Shown here piece after piece: positions 55,867 through 64,000 of a stretch of DNA of 64,000 bases. The stretch lies in contig NZ_CP012882.1 of assembly GCF_002224265.1 (NCBI RefSeq), forward strand, positions 62,001 to 126,000, given 5' to 3'. A program made the translations under genes and the position numbers. The notes beneath the pieces were generated by a model. It saw nothing but the letters and a program-made list of their open reading frames with translations. It did not search any database and was not told the DNA's origin. Source of the stretch: Vibrio vulnificus NBRC 15645 = ATCC 27562. Lineage in GTDB: Bacteria; Pseudomonadota; Gammaproteobacteria; Enterobacterales; Vibrionaceae. Every line of letters begins with the position of its first letter. Within the stretch, counting starts at the first letter, position 1.

Positions 55867-57891
55867 ATGCATTACACAACAACAAAAGCTTCCGGGATTT
55901 TATCCCTCACTGCCCTTGCTGCAGCCATCATGACGTCCACATCGGCTCACGCAGTTCCGCCGATGGCCTTCGACGAAAGTGATCTTCCCACCAAATACAT
56001 CGTGAAATTTAAGGAAGGCAGTAACGCTCGCTCAGCAATGACTCATAACCGCTTCTTTGCGCCAAACATGGTTCGTGAAGCGGTGTTGGATAAAGTCAAA
56101 GCGCGAAAAGTCGAAAGGCTTGGCAATCAAGCCATTTATAGCGTTGAAATCGACAACTCAGAACTCGGTGAACTGAGAAACCACACGGATGTGGAATATG
56201 TCGAAGTGGATCCACCACGCTATTTACTCAGTGAAACGACGCCTTGGGGTTATGGCGCGGTCAACGCCCAATTGTTGATGGACAGTGACGCTGGCAATCG
56301 CACCGTTTGTATCATCGATTCTGGCTACGATTTAAGCCACAACGACTTAAGCGGTAACCGCGTTAATGGCAGCAACGACAGTGGCACAGGATCATGGAGC
56401 GATCCGGGTAATAACAACGCCCACGGCACTCACGTTGCAGGCACCATCGCAGCGATTGCCAACAATGAAGGCGTGAAAGGCATTATGCCGAATCAAAACG
56501 TCAATCTGCACATTGTGAAGGTGTTTAACGAATCAGGCTGGGGATACTCTTCGAGCTTGGTGAAGGCGATTCAAACTTGTGCTGACAACGGCGCGAATGT
56601 TGTGAACATGAGCCTTGGTGGTAGCCAATCTAGCCGCACGGAAGAAAATGCCCTGAAGACGATTTACGATCAAGGCGTGTTATTGATTGCTGCGGCAGGT
56701 AACTCGGGCAATACCGCTCACAGCTACCCGGCTTCTTACGATTCTGTCATGTCCGTTGCGGCGGTGGACAGCAACAACGACCACGCAGCGTTTTCTCAAG
56801 CCACTAACCAAGTAGAAATTGCCGCGCCAGGTGTGGCGATTCTTTCAACCGTCACCGTGGGTGAAGGGGTGCTTTCCGATATCTCACTCAATGGCAGCAG
56901 CTACTTTGACCGTGGTGTGGTGCCACATAATCGCCTGATTGTTAGCGGCAGCAATTATGTGCCAGCCCCCGTGGCAGGCAATGTTACCGCAGCGCTCGCC
57001 TCTTGTGACGTCTCTTCCGGCCAATATGTGTGTGGCGATATGAGTGGCAAAATCTGTTTGACTGAGCGTATCGACAATCAAACCGCCTCCGCTCGTCCAG
57101 AAATCAACGCGGTGAAAGCGTGTCACGATGCTGGAGCCAGCGCGGCGATTGTCTACAGTAATTCGGCACTGCCGGGCTTGCAGAATCCATTTGTGCTCGA
57201 TAACAACGACAGCTACCGCATGGTCTCAATGACGGTTGATCGCACATTGGGTCTGGAGCTGGCGAACGTAGTTGGTCAAACGTTGACGGTTTCCACCACC
57301 ACAGGTCGCGATTACGAGTACTACAATGGCACGTCAATGGCGACGCCACACGTGACCGGCGTCGCGGGCTTAGTTTGGAGCTTCCACCCAACTTGTACCG
57401 CGCAGCAAGTGCGTAAGGCGTTAACCGCAACGGCAACCGATATCGATGTCGCAGGACGTGACAACCGTACAGGCTACGGCTTGATCAATGCTGACGCTGC
57501 CAAAGCGTACTTAGATGCCGGTTGTAATGGCCCAGTAGGTACGGGTGGAGATACGTACACCAACAGCAATGTGGTGTCGATCCCTGATAATTCGCGTGCG
57601 GGTGTGATCAGCGTTTTGGATGTAGCGCGCTCAGGCGATGCTGGTGTGGTTAGCATCGACTTGGATATCAGCCACACATACATTGGCGATCTTAAGGTCA
57701 CACTCACCTCACCAACTGGTGGAGAAGTGGTGCTGCACAACAACTCTGGCGGTTCAGCGAATGACATTCGTCAAAGCTACCAAGTGGATTTCAGCGGTTT
57801 TGAATCTCAAGGTGTTTGGGAACTAAAAGCCGTAGACAGTGCCAGAAGAGACACAGGGACGATTAATAGCTGGACATTAACCTTCCAGTAA
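55867..57891 (+). CDS. vvsA: Extracellular subtilisin-family serine protease VvsA
   Basis: A 674-aa S8 protease. Signal peptide to residue 29 (SAHA), an I9-type propeptide (about 40-118, KYIVKFKEG ... VEYVEVDPP), then the catalytic domain with Asp151 (IIDSGYD), His186 (AHGTHVAGT) and Ser490 (GTSMATPH). A protease-associated (PA) domain is inserted at about 350-455 between His and Ser. The C-terminal P/proprotein-convertase domain (about 560-674) has the jelly-roll pattern HTYIGDLKVTLTSPTGGEVVLHN. It agrees with V. vulnificus VvsA, a secreted enzyme. The start has AAGGAATAG upstream. vvsB follows after 6 bases. Confidence 0.94.
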   Translation: MHYTTTKASGILSLTALAAAIMTSTSAHAVPPMAFDESDLPTKYIVKFKEGSNARSAMTHNRFFAPNMVREAVLDKVKARKVERLGNQAIYSVEIDNSELGELRNHTDVEYVEVDPPRYLLSETTPWGYGAVNAQLLMDSDAGNRTVCIIDSGYDLSHNDLSGNRVNGSNDSGTGSWSDPGNNNAHGTHVAGTIAAIANNEGVKGIMPNQNVNLHIVKVFNESGWGYSSSLVKAIQTCADNGANVVNMSLGGSQSSRTEENALKTIYDQGVLLIAAAGNSGNTAHSYPASYDSVMSVAAVDSNNDHAAFSQATNQVEIAAPGVAILSTVTVGEGVLSDISLNGSSYFDRGVVPHNRLIVSGSNYVPAPVAGNVTAALASCDVSSGQYVCGDMSGKICLTERIDNQTASARPEINAVKACHDAGASAAIVYSNSALPGLQNPFVLDNNDSYRMVSMTVDRTLGLELANVVGQTLTVSTTTGRDYEYYNGTSMATPHVTGVAGLVWSFHPTCTAQQVRKALTATATDIDVAGRDNRTGYGLINADAAKAYLDAGCNGPVGTGGDTYTNSNVVSIPDNSRAGVISVLDVARSGDAGVVSIDLDISHTYIGDLKVTLTSPTGGEVVLHNNSGGSANDIRQSYQVDFSGFESQGVWELKAVDSARRDTGTINSWTLTFQ

Positions 57892-57897
57892 GGAGTC

Positions 57898-58245
57898 ATG
57901 ATGAAGAAGTTCACCGCAAAAACGACCGCGATGACGACAACGATTCTCGCCCTCACCATTGCCGCAGGGTATTCCTTCGCCAATAACAAGGGGTTTCCTG
58001 TCGATGGTCAAAACGAAGCGTTCGCCACTCAACAACCGGCAAGATACTTTGTTAAGTATCAAGCAGGCAAAGAGAGCGAGGTCCGTGAGCTTCTTCGCTC
58101 GCTCAAAATCGAAGTGGTGGATGCCTTGGTCAAACAACGTGTGTTGGTGGTGTCCGGTAGCCAAGAGCAAATGGATCAACTGGCTCAAAGCGAATGGATA
58201 GACTACACCGAGCAAGAGCCTGTTAGGCAACTGTACACCCAGTAA
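57898..58245 (+). CDS. vvsB: VvsB, stand-alone I9-like partner of VvsA
   Basis: A 115-aa exported protein with an uncleaved or cleaved signal sequence (MTTTILALTIAAGYSFA within the first 32 residues). The mature part is a single I9 inhibitor-like domain: ARYFVKYQAGKESEVRELLRSLKIEVVDAL and MDQLAQSEWIDYTEQE. Its order directly after the protease gene matches vvsA-vvsB of V. vulnificus, where the small protein is co-produced and serves as a chaperone or inhibitor. It is the last gene before a terminator. Confidence 0.9.
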   Translation: MMKKFTAKTTAMTTTILALTIAAGYSFANNKGFPVDGQNEAFATQQPARYFVKYQAGKESEVRELLRSLKIEVVDALVKQRVLVVSGSQEQMDQLAQSEWIDYTEQEPVRQLYTQ

Positions 58246-58265
58246 TCGAGCGCAACGAGCCATGC

Positions 58266-58297
58266 AAAAACGCCCCAGAAGTTTGGGGCGTTTCGTC
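58266..58297 (+). terminator. Terminator of vvsAB
   Basis: A perfect 10-bp stem AAACGCCCCA / TGGGGCGTTT with a 6-base loop is followed by cgtctatt. The T tract is short. Confidence 0.75.
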
Positions 58298-58367
58298 TAT
58301 TGTTGGCCACTGTTTAGGGTTCGCGGCCATTTATTATGCCTATCATATTTGTGCCCGTCATAGAGGG

Positions 58368-59609
58368 TCACTGCGCGATGGCTTGTTCTCTTTCCACATT
58401 ATCTTGGCTGTTTTCTGCAAGCCAGTAGAGCCAAATCATCATTAGGCATAGAGCGAAACAGAGCCCAAATAACCAGTTTGAGTTGAGCGAATCGATCACC
58501 ATACCGCCGACCAATGGTGACACTGCAAAGCCCAACGAATAAAGCGCCGATGCGCCAAAATAGGAGCCGCGCAAATGCGCTGGAGCCAAGCGGTCAATCT
58601 GCACATTCAAGGTTGGGAAGGCAATCACTTCGCCTAAGCTCATGACGAAACAAGCCAGAGCCCAGCCCCAAGGTAAATCCGCTGGCGTGAGCATAAATCC
58701 GATTTGTGCCAGTGCCATCAACATCATGCCAATACGCGTACGCAAAAAGAGTGGCACGTGCTCAAGCCATTTCAACATCGGGAACTGGAAAATAATGATG
58801 GTCAACGTGTTCACCAGCACCAATCCGGCCACCAGCGTTGCCGCATCGGTAATATCTGAACGCACGATGACCTGTGGGATCGACGATTCCAACTGGGCAT
58901 AGACAAACATCATCAAGAAGTTGGCAATCATCAATTTCACAAAGATGGCATCGCGGCTAATCACCTTCATCGTGGCACGGAAGTTAGGCAACAAAGAGGG
59001 ATCGGGCTTGGTAAAGGTCTGTTTGCGTTCAATGCCAAAAAACAACCACACGGTGTAAAGCAAATACGTCACACCGGTGATGTAGAAAAGATGTTGCGGT
59101 GAGCTCAAACCAATCGTCACCCCCAACAGCGGGCCAATCGCACCACCTAGGTTAAGCAAAAAGTAACGAATATTCAGCGCCAGTTCGCGGTCTTTCACGT
59201 TGGCAAGATTATCGCCAATCACCGCTTTGGCGGGCGCTTCGATCATCGGACGCATTAGGCCCGTCACCAGCATCAGAAAGTAGAAGTGCCACAGTTGATC
59301 CGCCAAGGCGATGCCTGTGTACGCCGCAGACGCCACCAAACTGCCGCTCACCATCACCCACTTGCGGCCAAACTTATCGGACAAATAGCCCGAATAGAGC
59401 CCCGTCACCGCGCCAACAATCGCCGAGCCAGCCAGCATGCCGCCAATTTGCGCCGCACTAGCGTTGTAATCTTGGTATAGGAAAACAATTAAAAATGGCC
59501 ACGCCATGAAATAACTGGTGCGCGCCAGCAAAGTCCCACTGAGCACCGTCCAGATGGAAAAATTAAAACGCCTTATTCTCTCTCTTTGAAATAAACTTTC
59601 TCTCTCCAT
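58368..59609 (-). CDS. MFS transporter
   Basis: A 413-aa major facilitator with 12 hydrophobic helices. The loop 2-3 motif is GYLSDKFGRKWVMV, the classic GxLaDrxGrk pattern, and motif LLNLGGAIGPLLGV resembles motif C of drug/proton antiporters, suggesting efflux. The ATG at 59609 is preferred (GAGAGG upstream) over one six codons earlier. It stands alone and is divergent from a LysR gene 307 bases away. Substrate unknown. Confidence 0.88.
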   Translation of the reverse strand: MERESLFQRERIRRFNFSIWTVLSGTLLARTSYFMAWPFLIVFLYQDYNASAAQIGGMLAGSAIVGAVTGLYSGYLSDKFGRKWVMVSGSLVASAAYTGIALADQLWHFYFLMLVTGLMRPMIEAPAKAVIGDNLANVKDRELALNIRYFLLNLGGAIGPLLGVTIGLSSPQHLFYITGVTYLLYTVWLFFGIERKQTFTKPDPSLLPNFRATMKVISRDAIFVKLMIANFLMMFVYAQLESSIPQVIVRSDITDAATLVAGLVLVNTLTIIIFQFPMLKWLEHVPLFLRTRIGMMLMALAQIGFMLTPADLPWGWALACFVMSLGEVIAFPTLNVQIDRLAPAHLRGSYFGASALYSLGFAVSPLVGGMVIDSLNSNWLFGLCFALCLMMIWLYWLAENSQDNVEREQAIAQ

Positions 59610-59916
59610 ACGCCTAGCCTCTCTCATCCGTTTTTTCTGTTTTTTTCTTTTTAAGTTTGTGTCAACGTGCCCATCGCAAGCGTTGAAAGCGCTCTCTTTC
59701 GCAATCGGTTGCTGATCACAATTTGGCCAGTATAGAGAGCCAAGTCACAATATGTAACCCCATTGTTAAAATTAATTTTCTCTCTTATACCGCGAGCTAA
59801 CGCACTACCAGAAATGTGTTTTTTGAACCAAACAAACGTGAGCGGTTGCGCGCGAAAACAGGCGGATTTCTGTTACACTGCCAAGCCAAATGGTGTTGTA
59901 CAAGAAGCGCATTCTC
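59610..59916. promoter_or_regulatory. Divergent intergenic region of the MFS and LysR genes
   Basis: About 307 bases without a gene. It is T-rich on the MFS side. A LysR protein divergent from a transporter gene often controls it, so the operator is expected here, but no palindrome stood out. Confidence 0.35.
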
Positions 59917-60828
59917 ATGGTTAACCCGAAACTCATCGCCCTCCTGCCCGATCTTGCCAGTTTTATCTTGGTGGTGAATGAGGGCAGTTTTACCGCCGCA
60001 GCAAAAAAGCTCGATGTGACCCCTTCCGCGTTAAGCAAGTTGATCACCCGCTTAGAACAGGCATTGCAGGTGAAATTGTTTGAGCGCACCACGCGCAAAT
60101 TGCTCATCACTCAGGCGGGGCAAAAAGTGTATGACCAAAGCATTGCGATGGTGAATGCCGCTCAGCAAGCAATTGAGATTTCTGCCTCTGACCACAGTGA
60201 ACCGGCTGGCGCCTTAACCGTAGCGGCGCCAGAAGCGTTTTTGAACTCCGTACTGCAACCTTTTGTGGTGCCCTTTTTGCAGCAGTACCCGAATATCCAA
60301 CTCAAACTGCGCGCCGCAGACGGCCAGATTGATCTGTTTCGCGACAATATTGACGTGGCGTTTAAACTGACCGACAAACCAGATGAAAATTTGGTGCTCA
60401 AAGAGCTCAGTAAAACCCATCTGGTTTTGTGCGCCTCTCCGGATTACCTCACGCAGCGCGGCATGCCCACCCACCCGACCGAACTCACCGAACATGACTG
60501 CTTGTATTTGGCAGAGAACGATAAAGACAACCTGTGGTCATTCTTTAAAGATGAGGCGTTTTATTCGGTGGCTGTTTCTGGTCGCTATGCCGTTAACCAT
60601 TCCCAAATGCGTCTGAACGGCGTCAAACAAGGGCTCGGCATCGGCATCTTCCATGATTTTGTGATTCGCGATGCGCTTGAACGCGGTGAAGTGGTCAAGG
60701 TGTTGGACGATTGGATGATCAAAAGTAATTATCACGGCGCGATTGCCATGCAATATCCGCAAACCAAATACATGCCCGCTCGTTTGCGCGTGTTTATCGA
60801 TTTTATTAACCAGAAGTTGGTGTTGTGA
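59917..60828 (+). CDS. LysR-family transcriptional regulator
   Basis: A 303-aa regulator. The winged HTH is at residues about 10-57 (LASFILVVNEGSFTAAAKKLDVTPSALSKLITRLEQALQVKLFERTTR). The effector domain has the CrgA-type pattern seen in many LysR proteins (ALTVAAPEAFLNSVLQPFV, IDLFRDNIDVAFKL). The ATG at 59917 fits the family start; one nine codons upstream cannot be excluded. The glyoxalase-like gene starts on the last base of this gene, so the two are coupled. Confidence 0.9.
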   Translation: MVNPKLIALLPDLASFILVVNEGSFTAAAKKLDVTPSALSKLITRLEQALQVKLFERTTRKLLITQAGQKVYDQSIAMVNAAQQAIEISASDHSEPAGALTVAAPEAFLNSVLQPFVVPFLQQYPNIQLKLRAADGQIDLFRDNIDVAFKLTDKPDENLVLKELSKTHLVLCASPDYLTQRGMPTHPTELTEHDCLYLAENDKDNLWSFFKDEAFYSVAVSGRYAVNHSQMRLNGVKQGLGIGIFHDFVIRDALERGEVVKVLDDWMIKSNYHGAIAMQYPQTKYMPARLRVFIDFINQKLVL

Positions 60829-61211
60829 TGCTGAAAGCCATTCATCATGTCGCGATTATTTGCTCCGACTACCCTCGCTCAAAGCAGTTCTACAGTGAAC
60901 TGTTAGGGCTGACGATCATTGCAGAAAATTACCGCGAAGCACGAGATTCTTATAAGCTCGATCTGGCGCTGCCTTGTGGTACGCAGATCGAACTGTTTAG
61001 TTTTCCCAATGCGCCAGAGCGGCCCAGTTTCCCGGAGGCGCAAGGGTTAAGACATTTGGCGTTTGTGGTGGAAGACATTGTGCAGATGAAACACTATTTA
61101 GAAAGCCACGATGTGCTGGTCGAGCCGATTCGGATCGACGAGTTTACTGGTAAACCGTACACCTTTTTCGCCGACCCCGATGGCCTGCCGTTGGAGCTGT
61201 ACCAACAGTAG
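60828..61211 (+). CDS. VOC-family protein, YaeR (GloA2)-like
   Basis: A 127-aa single glyoxalase/bleomycin-type domain. It matches YaeR: MLKAIHHVAIICSDYPRSKQFY, LRHLAFVVEDI and FFADPDGLPLELYQQ. Metal ligands of the VOC fold are likely the His in IHHVAI, the Glu in QIELFSF, the His in LRHLAF and the Glu in LPLELY. The exact reaction is unknown for this family. The start ATG overlaps the LysR stop by one base; an overlapping GTG three bases earlier is possible. A 15-bp tandem repeat begins at the stop codon. Confidence 0.9.
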   Translation: MLKAIHHVAIICSDYPRSKQFYSELLGLTIIAENYREARDSYKLDLALPCGTQIELFSFPNAPERPSFPEAQGLRHLAFVVEDIVQMKHYLESHDVLVEPIRIDEFTGKPYTFFADPDGLPLELYQQ

Positions 61212-61257
61212 CTTTACTAACGATAGCTTTACCAACGATAGCTTTACCAACGATAGC
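61209..61257. repeat. 15-bp tandem repeat at the end of the VOC gene
   Basis: The unit TAGCTTTACCAACGA occurs three times (first copy with one change), plus TAGC of a fourth. The first TAG is the stop codon of the gene. Confidence 0.9.
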
Positions 61258-61275
61258 GTTATCACGCTAACCAAA

Positions 61276-61303
61276 GTGATTTGGGTGAGAGTACCCAAAT
61301 CAC
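61276..61303 (+). terminator. Hairpin downstream of the VOC gene
   Basis: Perfect 11-bp arms GTGATTTGGGT / ACCCAAATCAC with a 6-base loop and no T tract. It could end or stabilise the LysR-VOC transcript. Confidence 0.45.
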
Positions 61304-61406
61304 CTCAGAACGTGTTCTGCGATCTCTTCAAACGCGCATTTAAACCTCTCTATTTAAACCTCTCTATTTAAAAAAATGGCTCGATTCAAATCGCTGAGCT
61401 TAACGC

Positions 61407-62822
61407 CTAACTAAACACGGCTTTCAAACGTTCAACACGATTAAACAGCAGCCAATCGAGCAGCAACGCCACCGCAATGCTTGCACCCGCCAGCGGGAAG
61501 AGCACGCCGATCACCACGAGCGTCACCAACGCTGTTTTCCACACGCCATCGCTGGCAAATTTTGCGGGCACGCCCAGCTTACCCTGACCAACAGGACGAC
61601 GAAGCCACCACATGATTCCCCCTGTCACGGCAATCACCACAAAGGCCAAACACAATAGCGCGTTGGCCACTTTATTGAACACACTGATGTCTCCTTGGTG
61701 CAGCGCAATCCCTGCCGCCATGGCTTTGGCGACGAGGTTGTAATCTTTCCATGTCACATCGGCCAAGATCGCACCGCTGTATTGATCAAAATGGCTGGTG
61801 CGATCCTGCGTCGGGTCGATAATGTCGCCGCTCATGGTGTTGGCAGAAAGGGTAAAGACGCCTGTGTCTGAGCGAGGAAAATTGAGTTTGTAATGGGTAA
61901 ACCCTAACTCACGCGCTTTGTTCACCATGGCATCAATACCGATGTTTTCCATCATGGAGTGATGCGCTGAATCTGCCATTTTGCTGTGATCGTGAGAGAC
62001 AGGCAGTGGCGTTTGTTCCAAATTCCACGGCATTTCTTCTTCACTGCCATGGTTAAGATCTTGGTGTGTGAGGGTAGAAAGCGGCACATCGTCCCATTTC
62101 TGCGCGGGGAAGCTACTCCAAGGTTGCACAAACTTGCCTCCCCAAATCCCTGCCCACGCCAAGCCTGAAAGCAAGAAAAAGAGCAGAATAATGCTGGTTA
62201 GCCCACCTAGATTGGCGTGCAGATCTCGCATCATCACGCGCTTGCCTGAGTGCAAACGCACGCGCAAAAAGCCCGCACGGCTAGCGTTATCTCGTGGCCA
62301 CCACAAGTAAATCCCCGTCACCAGCAACAAAATCGACAAACTGGCCGCCACTTCGATGAGGTAATCGCCATACTCACCCATCAGCAGCTCGCCGTGAATA
62401 TCATTCGCCAATTGGTACCAACTGTCGCTGCGGTCAATCGTGCCAAGCACTGCGCCAGTGTAGGGATCCACCGTAACAAAACGTGAGGTGCCGTCGGCAA
62501 ACTTGACGTTAAAACGGTTGGCTAAATCGGCCTGTTTCGCCGGCACAAATTGGCTAATGGTGCCCTCTGGATAACGCGCTTGCACATTGGCCAGCTGAAG
62601 CGATGGCAATACCTCATGATGTTGAGGCGTAACTTGAAGAATGGATTGATAGCGAGCCAATTCGATTTCATCATCAAATAGCATCACAAGCCCAGTGACA
62701 CTGAGCATCAGCATAAAGGGGATAACAAATAGCCCGGCATAAAAATGCCAACGCCAGGTGAGGAAGTAACGAGATTTTGCACGCGAGCTGGGCTTGGCGG
62801 TCTTAGAGTGATCGCTCAACAT
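61407..62822 (-). CDS. PepSY-associated transmembrane protein (PiuB-type)
   Basis: A 471-aa inner membrane protein with the PepSY_TM layout: a first helix with the family start WRWHFYAGLFVIPFMLMLSVTGLVMLF (about residues 23-49), a periplasmic PepSY-type segment, helices near 155-175, 205-230, 375-410 and 430-460, and a His/Met-rich periplasmic stretch (VSHDHSKMADSAHHSMMENIG near 275) that may bind metal. Relatives are linked to siderophore-iron or copper handling. AAGGAA precedes the ATG. The DUF2946 gene lies upstream on the same strand. Confidence 0.88.
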   Translation of the reverse strand: MLSDHSKTAKPSSRAKSRYFLTWRWHFYAGLFVIPFMLMLSVTGLVMLFDDEIELARYQSILQVTPQHHEVLPSLQLANVQARYPEGTISQFVPAKQADLANRFNVKFADGTSRFVTVDPYTGAVLGTIDRSDSWYQLANDIHGELLMGEYGDYLIEVAASLSILLLVTGIYLWWPRDNASRAGFLRVRLHSGKRVMMRDLHANLGGLTSIILLFFLLSGLAWAGIWGGKFVQPWSSFPAQKWDDVPLSTLTHQDLNHGSEEEMPWNLEQTPLPVSHDHSKMADSAHHSMMENIGIDAMVNKARELGFTHYKLNFPRSDTGVFTLSANTMSGDIIDPTQDRTSHFDQYSGAILADVTWKDYNLVAKAMAAGIALHQGDISVFNKVANALLCLAFVVIAVTGGIMWWLRRPVGQGKLGVPAKFASDGVWKTALVTLVVIGVLFPLAGASIAVALLLDWLLFNRVERLKAVFS

Positions 62823-62929
62823 TTTATAAATTCCTTTTGCGAACGCTAAAAAACACCGTGACCGAAGCGGAAACAGTGCATCTTGAGCGTGTTGACTTTA
62901 CTTAAATGAGTGTTGTTTTAGATTTTGTA

Positions 62930-63289
62930 TTAAGTCAGCGTCGTGAAAGGTGGCGCGCGAGGAACTTGTCTTTCAAATCGTACACTTAGAGCCAAAAAAG
63001 TGTAGCGGTCTGAAATAACCAAGCTCTGTCGTGTAAGAGCAAGTGCAGTTGGAAGCGAATCTTGATGGAAGGTAGAAAAATGGCTAAAGGGACAAGGCTT
63101 ACCACTGTGAGTGGGCACCTCTTCGCCTTCTTTTATTTGAACCAGTTCAAAGCCATTAACGGTACAAAGCGTCGCCCATACGCCTGCGCTGCTACCATGA
63201 GCATTGATAACAGGCATTAACGTGACTAATACCCAGCTTAACGCGGTTGCCACGAGCATTGAACGATGGAAAGAAGATAAACGCATCAT
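62930..63289 (-). CDS. DUF2946-family protein
   Basis: A 119-aa protein with an N-terminal hydrophobic segment (MLVATALSWVLVTLMPVINAHG) and the family pattern of a Cys in WATLCTVNG and a later GKPCPFSHFSTFH that combines Cys and His in the manner of a metal site. DUF2946 proteins are found beside copper and TonB-type genes. Two consecutive ATGs open the frame and the ribosome site is weak. It is probably co-transcribed with the PepSY gene 107 bases downstream. Confidence 0.75.
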   Translation of the reverse strand: MMRLSSFHRSMLVATALSWVLVTLMPVINAHGSSAGVWATLCTVNGFELVQIKEGEEVPTHSGKPCPFSHFSTFHQDSLPTALALTRQSLVISDRYTFLALSVRFERQVPRAPPFTTLT

Positions 63290-63359
63290 AACCGTTATGT
63301 AACAATTTGCTCGAAATGTTATAGCAAAGCGTTAATCCTTGCAAAAGGGAGGTGAATAA

Positions 63360-63560
63360 GTGATTCGTTTATCACAAGAAATCACGCATTGGGTTACGGT
63401 TCTCATCACGATGCTCCTCCCTTTTAAGTTTGATCTTGCTTCCATAACAGCTAAGCAATTGGATTTACATCGTTTTTATCTATTAAATCTATCGATAATT
63501 CCCATTAAACAAATGCGGTTTATAGGGATATATTTCCCGTGGGCAGAAAAGAGCTTTTGA
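63360..63560 (+). CDS. Possible small ORF in the catalase upstream region
   Basis: A 66-codon frame starting with GTG and preceded by the exceptionally strong ribosome site GGGAGGTGA. The predicted peptide has one hydrophobic stretch (WVTVLITMLLPF) and no recognisable family. It lies 56 bases before the catalase start. It may be a true leader peptide or chance; the codon use does not settle it. Confidence 0.25.
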   Translation: MIRLSQEITHWVTVLITMLLPFKFDLASITAKQLDLHRFYLLNLSIIPIKQMRFIGIYFPWAEKSF

Positions 63561-63565
63561 TAACC

Positions 63566-63598
63566 AACTTGGCATAAATAGACAAGTAAGTTGGTGCA
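63566..63598 (+). promoter_or_regulatory. Hairpin in the catalase leader
   Basis: ACCAACTT and AAGTTGGT, 8-bp arms, enclose 17 bases in which ACTTG/CAAGT could form a competing inner stem. It lies shortly before the catalase ribosome site (GGAG). Confidence 0.4.
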
Positions 63599-63616
63599 AC
63601 GCATTGGAGAGCAACC

Positions 63617-64000
63617 ATGCATATGTCAAAAAGCTTTTTATTAATTTCGATGGGTTTGGCGAGTATTTCGGTACACGCTCAAACGCTTACTCGTGACAAT
63701 GGTGCACCCGTTGGTGACAACCAGAATTCGATAACCGCAGGGGAAAACGGCAGCGTATTGCTGCAAGACGTTCACCTGATCCAAAAACTTCAGCGTTTTG
63801 CCAGAGAACGTATTCCTGAGCGCGTAGTGCATGCTCGCGGTACAGGTGCGCATGGTGAATTCGTCGCATCTGGTGATTTCAGTGATTTAACTCTTTCTTC
63901 TCCTTTTGCTCAATCAGGAAAAGTAACCCCTGTGTTTGTGCGTTTTTCTACTGTGATTCATTCCAAAGGTTCACCAGAAACTCTGCGTGATCCACGTGGA
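63617..64000 (+). CDS. Exported catalase, 5' part only
   Basis: The first 128 codons of a heme catalase, cut by the window edge. The ATG at 63617 has GGAG upstream; a second ATG two codons later is possible. A signal peptide ([20 protein letters not shown]) is followed by the catalase start [26 protein letters not shown] and the distal heme motif [21 protein letters not shown] with the catalytic His. [22 protein letters not shown] continues the core. The signal peptide points to a periplasmic KatB-type enzyme that removes hydrogen peroxide outside the cytoplasm. Confidence 0.93.
   Translation, partial: MHMSKSFLLISMGLASISVHAQTLTRDNGAPVGDNQNSITAGENGSVLLQDVHLIQKLQRFARERIPERVVHARGTGAHGEFVASGDFSDLTLSSPFAQSGKVTPVFVRFSTVIHSKGSPETLRDPRG

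Overview
The window reads as a stretch of a Vibrio genome, most likely chromosome II of Vibrio vulnificus. The clearest species markers are a VvsA-type serine protease with its VvsB partner, a thermolabile-hemolysin-type phospholipase with the unusual Gly-x-x-His site of VvPlpA, and integron attC sites of the Vibrio repeat type. This assignment is inferred from recognised proteins, not from a database search.

Layout. 1-4.9 kb: a YiaW/YiaV-like envelope pair, then an ECF vitamin-type transporter operon (S component, fused double ATPase, T component) behind a long, potentially switchable leader. 4.9-16 kb: housekeeping and sensory genes (MFS transporter, tricorn-type protease, two GNATs, PilZ protein, chemotaxis receptor, HTH regulator, MscS channel, periplasmic carbonic anhydrase). 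16.2-36.6 kb: one long minus-strand locus for a giant type I secreted adhesin-like protein (about 4,650 aa) with its ABC exporter, membrane fusion protein, TolC-like outer membrane protein, an OmpA-like lipoprotein and a PstS-fold periplasmic protein. The adhesin carries four copies of a five-module super-repeat with an exact 1617-bp period.

36.9-41.5 kb: a YgiW-like OB-fold protein, then an IS1111-type (IS110 family) element that appears to sit inside the left inverted repeat of an IS5/IS903-type element, then a Fur-box-preceded unknown secreted protein and a membrane protein. 41.6-46.7 kb: a LysR regulator divergent from a secreted metallo-beta-lactamase-fold protein, a MipA/OmpV protein, two lipoproteins and a Blc lipocalin. 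46.7-51.5 kb is an accessory island: four tandem MITE-like units with terminal inverted repeats, then integron-type gene cassettes with two attC sites and one truncated attC, including a reversed RelB/ParE-type toxin-antitoxin pair, with no integrase in the window, and small hypothetical genes.

51.5-54 kb: the kbl-tdh threonine catabolic operon with 13 copies of a 7-bp repeat between the two genes and a perfect CRP half-site pair in front. 54-58.3 kb: secreted virulence-type hydrolases plpA, vvsA and vvsB. 58.3-64 kb: MFS transporter, LysR regulator with an overlapping glyoxalase-like gene, a PepSY membrane protein, a DUF2946 protein and the start of an exported catalase cut by the window edge.
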